DNA from: JAKVJE01 sp047722305
Lineage (GTDB): Bacteria; Actinomycetota; Actinomycetes; Actinomycetales; Microbacteriaceae
DNA length: 11,663 nucleotides
Assembly: GCA_047722305.1 (NCBI GenBank)
Contig: JBDNYM010000058.1
Span: 1-11,663, forward strand
Direction of reading: 5' to 3'
Shown here: piece after piece, positions 1 to 5,276 of the stretch
Numbering within the stretch: position 1 is the first letter of the stretch
Layout of the letters: the number at the start of each line of letters is the position of its first letter
Notes under the pieces: model-generated
Told to the model about the DNA's origin: nothing
The model's input: only the letters and a program-made list of their open reading frames with translations
Database searches by the model: none
Translations under genes and position numbers: made by a program

Positions 1-20
1 CCCGTTCCCCCCGTCCCCCG

Positions 21-145
21 TCCTCACCTTCCTCACGGTGAATCAAACACTTCGCGGTGTTTCTGCCGGGGGGTGCCGGCGAACTGGCAGATTTGCTGTT
101 GTGATGGCAGATTCTCGGGCTCGCAGAGAGCCCCAACTAGGCTGG
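21..145 (+). repeat. Left copy of ~120-bp inverted repeat flanking mazG
   Basis: This stretch reappears in inverted orientation at 1291-1416, with roughly 85% identity by eye and a few 1-2 base indels. Shared landmarks in order are CCTCACGGTGAATC, a small hairpin (AAACAC-TTCGCG-GTGTTT, 45-62), TTTCTGCC, two TGGCAGATT words 20 bases apart (85-93 and 105-113), and TTCTCGGGCTCG. The inner end stops about 5 bases before the mazG start codon, so the repeat supplies the whole upstream region of mazG. It has no coding capacity. It may belong to a dispersed repeat family or be the ends of a non-autonomous element; I see no target-site duplication. Confidence 0.85.
112..143 (+). promoter_or_regulatory. 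Putative promoter of mazG, leaderless
   Basis: TAGGCT (138-143) fits the actinobacterial -10 pattern TANNNT and lies 7 bases before the ATG at 151, the usual geometry for a leaderless transcript. No Shine-Dalgarno sequence precedes the ATG, which agrees with this. A TTCTCG word (112-117) lies 20 bases upstream of the -10. The same TTCTCG-N20-TANNNT layout occurs before ndh and in the opposite repeat copy. A 20-base spacer is long for a standard -35, so only the -10 is claimed with any strength. Confidence 0.45.
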
Positions 146-150
146 CCTGC

Positions 151-1053
151 ATGACTGTCCCCGCATCCGCCGAGCCGTCCCGTCCCGATGGCGCCGCCGT
201 CCACCCGCATCTCGACTCGCTGATCGCCGCCGTGGACGACATCCTCGGCCCCGACGGCTGCGTGTGGAACCGGCAGCAGACGCACCGCACGCTCGCGCGC
301 TACCTGATCGAGGAGACGTTCGAGGCCGTGGACGCGATCGAGGCCGACGACACCGAGAACCTGCAGGAAGAACTCGGCGACGTGCTCTACCAGGTGCTGC
401 TGCACTCGCGCATCGCCGCGCAGGAGCACCGCTTCGACCTGGAGGATGTCGCGGCGGCGGCCGACGAGAAGATGCGCCGCCGGCACCCCCACGTGTTCGG
501 GGACGCCCACGCCGACACCGTCGAGGAGGTCGCCGCGATCTGGGACGCGGCCAAGTCGGCCGAGAAATCGGACCGCACCAGCGTGCTCGACGGCATCCCG
601 CGCAGCCTGCCCGCGCTGCTGCTGGCCGACAAGGTGGTGGGACGGGCCGCGAAGCTCGGCCTCATCGACGGCCAGGCGGAGGGGCCGCTGGCATTCACCT
701 CGGGCGGCCAGGTGGGGCAGCTGCTGCTCGCGGTCGTCGCGGCCGCGCGTGCCGCCGGCTTCGACGCGGAGGAAGAGCTGCGCCGCACCGTGCACGCCCT
801 TGGCGACGAGATCCGCGACGCCGAGCACGACGGCGGTGCCGCGGGTGCGCTGGGTGCGGATGCGGCCGGGGAACCGGCGGTGGATGCTGCTGCTCGATCA
901 GCAGAGGATGCAGGGGCGGCCGAGGATGCCGAGGCCGAGGATGCTGCCGGGGCTGGGGATGGCGCCCGGACTGCAGGTGTCGATGTGGCCCCGGCTCCCG
1001 GTCGTCCCGCCCGCGGGGGCCGCCCGCGTCGCGGCACTGGCGCCGCGCACTGA
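151..1053 (+). CDS. mazG: MazG family nucleoside triphosphate pyrophosphohydrolase
   Basis: This is a cytosolic enzyme expected to hydrolyse NTPs and dNTPs to the monophosphate and pyrophosphate, cleaning aberrant nucleotides from the pool. The protein has 300 residues. The N-terminal domain carries the metal-binding pattern EExxE...ExxD (E54, E55, E58, E74, D77), inside EETFEAVDAI and EELGDVL, followed by RRHPHVFGD, a MazG hallmark. A second, degenerate MazG-like half begins near residue 155, but its acidic motif is lost: GGQVGQLLL stands where EELGDLLF is normal. From about residue 228 the protein is a ~70-residue Ala/Asp/Glu-rich, then Arg/Pro-rich tail with repeated AED-type words, probably disordered. 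The start at 151 was preferred to an in-frame ATG at 73 because homology begins shortly after 151 and a -10 lies 7 bases before it. The gene sits inside a pair of inverted repeats. Confidence 0.93.
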   Translation: MTVPASAEPSRPDGAAVHPHLDSLIAAVDDILGPDGCVWNRQQTHRTLARYLIEETFEAVDAIEADDTENLQEELGDVLYQVLLHSRIAAQEHRFDLEDVAAAADEKMRRRHPHVFGDAHADTVEEVAAIWDAAKSAEKSDRTSVLDGIPRSLPALLLADKVVGRAAKLGLIDGQAEGPLAFTSGGQVGQLLLAVVAAARAAGFDAEEELRRTVHALGDEIRDAEHDGGAAGALGADAAGEPAVDAAARSAEDAGAAEDAEAEDAAGAGDGARTAGVDVAPAPGRPARGGRPRRGTGAAH

Positions 1054-1141
1054 GCTTGAGCTGAGCCGGGCTGCGGCCTGCGCACTTGCCCCGCGTTCCT
1101 GCGGGGGCTGCGACCGGCGTCCCGCCGCGGTCAGCACCGCA

Positions 1142-1217
1142 GAACTCAGGACATTCGTTCCCAGATGCTCGAACTCAGGACACAGAGCGCCTGAGCTCGG
1201 CGGATGTCCTGAGTTCG
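1142..1217. repeat. GAACTCAGGACA palindromic repeat, possible bidirectional terminator
   Basis: GAACTCAGGACA occurs at 1142-1153 and 1171-1182, and its exact reverse complement TGTCCTGAGTTC at 1205-1216. The second and third form a 13-bp perfect stem (CGAACTCAGGACA with its complement, 1170-1182 and 1205-1217). Within the 22-base loop a minor CGCC/GGCG stem can form. Its place between converging genes suggests a terminator or REP-like element. A relative, GGATSCCCTGAGTT-like, occurs at 10674-10687 in the other convergent gap. Confidence 0.7.
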
Positions 1218-1290
1218 GGGCGGGGTAGAGCCTGGGGAGCTCACACTCTGCGGGGGCTGAGGCTGCGGACGGCGTCGGGTCAGACAGGGG

Positions 1291-1416
1291 GCAGTTTAGT
1301 CGGGGCACTCAGCGAGCCCGAGAATCTGCCACCACCGCAGTAAATCTGCCAGGACGCCGGCACTCTCGGCAGAAACACCGCGAAGTGTTTGATTCACCGT
1401 GAGGGGTGAGGAAAGT
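1291..1416 (-). repeat. Right copy of ~120-bp inverted repeat flanking mazG
   Basis: Read on the minus strand this matches 21-145: CCTCACGGTGAATC, the AAACAC/GTGTTT hairpin, TTTCTGCC, two TGGCAGATT words with the same 20-base period, TTCTCGGGCTCG, and a promoter-like TAAACT (1293-1298) where the left copy has TAGGCT. Relative to the left copy it lacks a TT near the outer end and one G in the middle. It lies in a non-coding gap, so its conservation cannot be explained by protein coding. Confidence 0.85.
1293..1324 (-). promoter_or_regulatory. Promoter-like signal in right repeat, pointing into mazG 3' end
   Basis: On the minus strand TTCTCG (1319-1324), 20 bases, then TAAACT (1293-1298) reproduce the layout seen before mazG and ndh. 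If active it would start RNA near 1285 and read leftward, through the palindrome and antisense to the 3' part of mazG. No gene with a plausible start lies directly downstream. Activity is inferred only from the motif. Confidence 0.25.
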
Positions 1417-1472
1417 GCGGAGTGAGGAGACGGCTCTGGGCGGGAGCGCGGGGGATGCGCAGGCTCTCGCCC

Positions 1473-2273
1473 CTACCCCAGCCGTCGCCGCGCGGGGATG
1501 CGCCGCTGCGGGGCGTGCGCACGCCCCGCGATCAGGACGAACAGGATGAGCACCACCACGACCTGCGCGCCGAGGGCGATGAGGGCGTCGATCCGGGTGA
1601 GCCCGATGGTCCCGTGCACGAGGTCGAGGACGGGCCGTGCCCCGGAGGTCAGCAGGCCGGCCGCGGCGAGGGCCGGGTTGGCCGCCGTGATGGCGATGAG
1701 TGCGGGGCGCTGGTAGTCGCCGGCGGGCAGCAGCGTTATGAGCGTTCCGGCCAGGATGAAGAGTACGGACACGGCCACCGCGGCGGCGACGGCACTGGTG
1801 ACGGACCGGGAGACGGAGCCGATGAACTGCCCGATGGCGGTCATGAAGGCGGTGCCGACCACCGCGGCGCCGTAGGCGATGGCGAGCGGGATCCAGTGCC
1901 GGGATCCGGCGGTGGCCGCCCAGACGGCGGCGGGCAGCGAGACGGCGAGCAGCAGCAGGGCCGAGAACCAGGACGACAGCAGCGAGCTCGCCGAGATGGT
2001 GCCGGCCCGCACGCCGCGATGGATGAGGTCGAGCAGCAGCGGCTCGCTGTACTGGCTCCAGCTGGCGGCGGCGACGGCGGGGGCGGCCACCGCGACGATG
2101 AGCATGGTGGCCAGCGGGATGATCGCGGAGAGGTCGTCGAGGATGCCGGTGGTCTCGTAGGCGGCGACCCAGGCGGTGACGCCGAGGGTGATGGCCAGCC
2201 AGCCGGCGCTGACGATGATCCAGCCGGCGCTGAGCAGGTTGCGGCGGGTCAGGTAGGAGATGAGCGTGGTCAT
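1473..2273 (-). CDS. ABC transporter permease, ABC-2-like six-helix integral membrane protein
   Basis: This 266-residue hydrophobic protein is the membrane half of an ABC exporter encoded with the ATPase just upstream. Hydrophobic segments lie near residues 14-37, 50-70, 97-118, 127-150, 157-180 and 230-252, giving six helices as in ABC-2 permeases. A polar, Arg-containing stretch (LLLDLIHRGVRAG) between helices 2 and 3 is placed like the cytoplasmic coupling region. The C-terminus is basic (PQRRIPARRRLG) and probably cytoplasmic. The start ATG overlaps the ATPase stop codon as ATGA, which indicates translational coupling and fixes the start. The substrate cannot be read from the sequence. 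The gene ends in the repeat-bearing convergent gap. Confidence 0.85.
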   Translation of the reverse strand: MTTLISYLTRRNLLSAGWIIVSAGWLAITLGVTAWVAAYETTGILDDLSAIIPLATMLIVAVAAPAVAAASWSQYSEPLLLDLIHRGVRAGTISASSLLSSWFSALLLLAVSLPAAVWAATAGSRHWIPLAIAYGAAVVGTAFMTAIGQFIGSVSRSVTSAVAAAVAVSVLFILAGTLITLLPAGDYQRPALIAITAANPALAAAGLLTSGARPVLDLVHGTIGLTRIDALIALGAQVVVVLILFVLIAGRAHAPQRRIPARRRLG

Positions 2274-3784
2274 GCGCGGTTCGCCTCCTCGAGGGTGCTG
2301 ATGATGTGCTCCGCGGGCGACAGGGCGGGCGCGTACTGGGTGATGGGCACGTCGGCGAGCTTGGAGAGCAGCAGGGACGCCGCCTGCGCGTTTTCGAGCA
2401 CGATGTGCACTTCGCTGCGGGTCTCGTCGGCGGTGTACGGGAGCCGCATGGTGCGCAGGGCCTCGATCAGGCTGACGATCTCCGTGGTGTGGATGGACCA
2501 CGACTGCGGGCTGCGCATGCTGCGGGCGATGGCGTCGGCGTCGGCGGTATGCCCGGCGACGAGGTAGTGCTGGCGGTCGGTCCAGTCGGTGATGGCGTCG
2601 TCGGTCTGCGAGGTGACGAGCACGGCCTTGCCCTCGGCGGCCAGCGCCCGCAGCACCGAGATGATGTGCTCGGTGATGGGGTGGTCGAGGCTGCTGGTGG
2701 GCTCGTCGACGAGTACGACCTGGGGATCGTTGAGCAGGCTGGCGGCGAGCGAGACGAGCTGCTGATGGGCGGGGGAGAGCACAGCGACCCGGGTCTTGGC
2801 TAGGTCGGTGAGGCCGAGCAGCTCGATGAGCACGTCGGCCCGGTCGACGCTGTCGGCCTTGGAGTAGCCCCAGAGCCGTGCAGTGGCGGTCAGCGATCGG
2901 CGCACGGTGTAGCCCTTCCACGCCGGGGGGCGCTGCGGGGCCCAGCCGAACATCCCGCGCGCGTCGGCGGGGGAGCGCACGAGGTCCACGCCGCACAGGC
3001 GCAGCTCGCCGGCGGTGGGGCGCAGCAGGGTGGCGAGGGCGAGCATGATGGCGGTCTTGCCGCCCCCGGCCCGGCCCACCAGGGCGGTCACCTGGCCGGC
3101 GGCGGCGGTGAAGCTGGCGTCTTCGACGATGATCCGGCGGCCGACGCGCAGTTTGAGGCCGGCGGCGGCGACGCCCCCGGCGCGGCCCCCCCGCCCCGCC
3201 GGGGGGTGGGGGGGGGGGGGTGGGGGGGGGGGCCCCCCGGGGGGGGCCCCGGGGCGGGGGGGGGGGGGGACGGGGGGGTCTGCGCCCTTCCCCGGGCGGC
3301 GCCGGCGATTTGGGCGGCGGGGGGCGGGGCCGCCGGGGTCGATGACCAGCGGCGACGACTGGGTGTCGAGCGGGGTGATGCGGGTGATGCGCACGGATGG
3401 CGTCGACTTGCCGGTGCGGGCGTGCTCGGGGGTGTGGTCGCGCGGCTCGTCGCGGGCGGCGGCGGGCGCGGGCTCGGCGGCAGGCGCATCCGCCGCATCC
3501 TCAGCCGGCGCAGGCGCCGGCGCAGGCGCTGCCGCGGCCGCGGGGAGAGGGATGTCGGCCGTCCGCGCGTCGAGATCCGTCGGCGCCGCCGCGTTCCCCG
3601 TCGTATCGGCCGTGCCCCCCGTGCCGGGCGGGTTGCCGCCGGTGGACTGGTCCCGCGCCTGCAGCAGCTGCTCGACGGCGCGCCGCTCGTCGAAGTCGGG
3701 CTGCGGCGCCCCGGCAGCGGCGCGTTCCGGCGCGGCCGGCGCGCCCGGGGGAGCGGCCGGGGTCTCGTCGGGTTCGTCTGCCAT
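2270..3784 (-). CDS. ABC transporter ATP-binding protein with long Pro/Ala-rich N-terminal region
   Basis: The protein has 504 residues, versus about 230-310 for a usual single-domain exporter ATPase. Residues 1 to ~205 are low-complexity Ala/Pro/Asp, probably disordered, including a Pro run (~169-195) encoded by long C homopolymers. The nucleotide-binding domain follows: Walker A GRAGGGKTA (~235-243), Q-loop in GWAPQRPP (~277), signature-like LSPAHQQ (~335-341, degenerate against LSGGQ), and Walker B VVLVDEPTSSLD (~353-364). The H-loop histidine appears replaced by Gln (LVTSQTDD, ~390). Roughly 90 residues follow the core domain. The start at 3784 was chosen because GGAGG lies 5 bases upstream; an ATG at 3811 would add nine residues. 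It forms an operon with the overlapping permease. Substrate unknown; drug, lipid or peptide export are all possible. Confidence 0.85.
   Translation of the reverse strand: MADEPDETPAAPPGAPAAPERAAAGAPQPDFDERRAVEQLLQARDQSTGGNPPGTGGTADTTGNAAAPTDLDARTADIPLPAAAAAPAPAPAPAEDAADAPAAEPAPAAARDEPRDHTPEHARTGKSTPSVRITRITPLDTQSSPLVIDPGGPAPRRPNRRRRPGKGADPPVPPPPRPGAPPGGPPPPPPPPHPPAGRGGRAGGVAAAGLKLRVGRRIIVEDASFTAAAGQVTALVGRAGGGKTAIMLALATLLRPTAGELRLCGVDLVRSPADARGMFGWAPQRPPAWKGYTVRRSLTATARLWGYSKADSVDRADVLIELLGLTDLAKTRVAVLSPAHQQLVSLAASLLNDPQVVLVDEPTSSLDHPITEHIISVLRALAAEGKAVLVTSQTDDAITDWTDRQHYLVAGHTADADAIARSMRSPQSWSIHTTEIVSLIEALRTMRLPYTADETRSEVHIVLENAQAASLLLSKLADVPITQYAPALSPAEHIISTLEEANRA
3201..3278. repeat. Cluster of long G/C homopolymers inside the ABC ATPase gene
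   Basis: On the plus strand there are runs of G6, G13, G11, G8, G14 and G7 with short C runs between, all within 78 bases. On the coding strand these read as Pro/Gly codons joining the disordered N-terminus to the ATPase domain. The reading frame stays open through the whole tract as given. Such runs slip easily in replication and are also error-prone in sequencing, so run lengths here should be treated with caution. Confidence 0.9.
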
Positions 3785-3820
3785 GCCGTCCTCCGGTCCC
3801 TGCGTTTCCATTCGGAGCCC

Positions 3821-3826
3821 AGCGTA
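3821..3826 (-). promoter_or_regulatory. Possible -10 of the ABC transporter operon
   Basis: On the minus strand TACGCT fits TANNNT in the 97-bp gap that separates the divergent ABC operon and hisS. It would start RNA near 3814, giving a short leader containing GGAGG before the ATG at 3784, or a leaderless message from the ATG at 3811. No clear -35 is visible. Confidence 0.35.
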
Positions 3827-3866
3827 CGGGTCGGGCCGGGGTCGCGGCCCCAGGCGGTCGGCGTGC

Positions 3867-3872
3867 CATGAT
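3867..3872 (+). promoter_or_regulatory. Possible -10 of hisS
   Basis: CATGAT (NANNNT) ends 9 bases before the hisS ATG at 3882, which would give a leader of only about 2-3 bases. A purine stretch AGAGAG (3873-3880 region) lies very close to the ATG and would be a poor ribosome site. No -35 is recognisable. Confidence 0.25.
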
Positions 3873-3881
3873 AGAGAGACT

Positions 3882-5165
3882 ATGGCTGCCCACATCACTC
3901 CGCCTCGCGGCATGCGCGATTTCCTGCCCCACGAGAAGTGGAGGCGCGAGGAGCTGCTGCATCGGATCGTCTCGGTGTACCGGCAGCGCGGCTTCGCCCA
4001 GATCGAGACCCCGGTCATGGAGGACCTGTCCCGGCTGACCTCGGGGATGGGCGGCGACAACGAGAAGCTCGCGTTCCGGGTGCTGCGGCGCGGGCTCGAC
4101 GCCGAGCGCATCGCGGCCGCCAGCGCCGAGTCCGACCTGTCGGACTTGGGGCTGCGCTACGACCTGACGGTGCCGCTGGCCCGTTTCTACGCCTCGCACC
4201 GCGCCGAGCTGCCGACGCCGTTCCGCGCCGTTCAGACCGGCCCGGTGTTCCGCGCCGAGCGCCCGCAGAAAGGCCGCTACCGCCAGTTCGTGCAGTGCGA
4301 CATCGACATCCTGGGCGAGCCGACGCTGCTGGCCGAGTGCGAGCTGGTGACCGCGACGGCGGCCGCGCTGCGGGCGGCGGGGCTCGACGGCTTCTTCATC
4401 CGCGTCAACGACCGCCGGCTGCTGGATGCGGTGCTCGCCTGGAGCGGGTTCGCTCCCGATCAGACCGCGGCGGCCCTGATCAGCATCGACAAGCTCGACA
4501 AGATCGGTGCGGACGGCGTGCTGGAGGAGCTGTCGCGCACGGCCGCCCCGGAGACCGTGGAGCGGCTGGGCGGGTTCCTGCGCCGGGTCGACGAGGCGGG
4601 CTCGGCGCCGCTGACCGCGGAGGCCATCCAATCCGTCCTCGGCCCGGTGCAGGCTGAGGATGCCGTGGCCTCGCTCGCTGAGCTGGGCCGGTCGGTGGCG
4701 GCCTGGGACGACGCCCCCGAGCTGCGCTTCGACGCCTCGCTGGTGCGGGGCATGGGCTACTACACGGGCACGATCTTCGAGATCGAGCACCCGGACTTCC
4801 CGTCGTCGGTGGGCGGCGGCGGCCGCTACGACGGCATGGTGGGCCGGTTCCTGGGGCAGGACGTCCCGGCCTGCGGGTTCTCGATCGGGTTCGAGCGGCT
4901 CACCGACCTGCTGCCCGACCTCACCGAGCCCGAAGGCGGCCTGGTGCTGCTGGCCGAGCGCGACACCCCGCTGGCCGACCTCATCGCCGCCAAGGCGCAG
5001 GTGGCGGCCTCCGGGCGCCGGGTCGCGGTGGCGCGCGCCGGCAAGCACACCGCTCGCGCGCTCGACGAGTTCGCCCGCGACGGGTTCGACGCGGTGGCGC
5101 GCCTGAGCCCCGGCGCGCGCGCCGACACCCTGGCCGAGACCCCGCTGGTCGCCCGTCGGCCCTAG
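3882..5165 (+). CDS. hisS: Histidine--tRNA ligase
   Basis: This class II aminoacyl-tRNA synthetase charges tRNA-His with histidine in the cytosol. It has 427 residues, the normal length. Visible motifs are the N-terminal PPRGMRDFLP, LRYDLTVPLARF (~88-99), motif 2 FRAERPQKGRYRQF (~123), QCDIDILGEP, the histidine-binding loop LVRGMGYYTGTIFE (~286, usually RGLDYYTG), GGGGRYDGMVGRFLG, and motif 3 ACGFSIGFERL (~328). The C-terminal anticodon-binding domain is short and divergent. The LRYDLTVP and QCDIDI words look more like the eukaryote/archaeal-type HisRS branch than the E. coli type. The start was set by the conserved N-terminus; an open frame extends far upstream but lies antisense to the ABC gene. 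eno follows after 111 bp on the same strand and may be co-transcribed. Confidence 0.95.
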   Translation: MAAHITPPRGMRDFLPHEKWRREELLHRIVSVYRQRGFAQIETPVMEDLSRLTSGMGGDNEKLAFRVLRRGLDAERIAAASAESDLSDLGLRYDLTVPLARFYASHRAELPTPFRAVQTGPVFRAERPQKGRYRQFVQCDIDILGEPTLLAECELVTATAAALRAAGLDGFFIRVNDRRLLDAVLAWSGFAPDQTAAALISIDKLDKIGADGVLEELSRTAAPETVERLGGFLRRVDEAGSAPLTAEAIQSVLGPVQAEDAVASLAELGRSVAAWDDAPELRFDASLVRGMGYYTGTIFEIEHPDFPSSVGGGGRYDGMVGRFLGQDVPACGFSIGFERLTDLLPDLTEPEGGLVLLAERDTPLADLIAAKAQVAASGRRVAVARAGKHTARALDEFARDGFDAVARLSPGARADTLAETPLVARRP

Positions 5166-5229
5166 CCGGGCCGCGCCCGCGTCCAGGACCACCGCATCCC
5201 GACCCCGCGCATACACCACGAACGCATCC

Positions 5230-5264
5230 GACCATCCAGATCGAACAGACCATCCAGATCGAAC
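5230..5264 (+). repeat. 17-base tandem repeat in the eno leader
   Basis: GACCATCCAGATCGAAC occurs at 5230-5246 and again exactly at 5248-5264, a period of 18. The second copy ends one base before the AAGGAG ribosome site (5266-5271) of eno. It may be a recent slip duplication, or a doubled protein or RNA element. It has no coding role that I can see. Confidence 0.9.
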
Positions 5265-5276
5265 GAAGGAGTTCAC

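Larger units (their letters stand above)
1054..1472. other. Convergent intergenic gap with palindromic and inverted repeats
   Basis: This 419-bp stretch separates mazG (+) from the ABC permease (-). I see no credible gene: short open frames on both strands are GC-rich shadows without domains or ribosome sites. It holds a 13-bp-stem palindrome with an extra direct copy of one arm (1142-1217) and the right copy of the mazG-flanking repeat (1291-1416). Both could end transcription from either side, although neither has a U-tract. Confidence 0.7.

Noticed and set aside
45..62. AAACAC/GTGTTT hairpin considered as a stand-alone terminator
   Set aside because: The stem is only 6-7 bp with no U-tract in the left copy, and it is better explained as part of the larger repeat.
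43..828. 261-residue open frame on the minus strand across mazG
   Set aside because: It lies antisense to the conserved MazG domain, has no recognisable domain or ribosome site, and is expected from high-GC codon bias.
898..1308. 136-residue minus-strand open frame after mazG
   Set aside because: It is made largely of the palindromic repeats and the low-complexity mazG tail read backwards, and has no ribosome site.
21..1416. CRISPR array or IS element
   Set aside because: There are only two copies, in inverted orientation, with no regular spacers and no transposase gene.
3015..3881. Upstream extension of the hisS frame giving a 716-residue protein
   Set aside because: The extra part is antisense to the ABC ATPase gene, and HisRS homology starts exactly at the ATG at 3882.
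3785..4111. Upstream extension of the ABC ATPase frame
   Set aside because: It is antisense to hisS. A good GGAGG site precedes the ATG at 3784.
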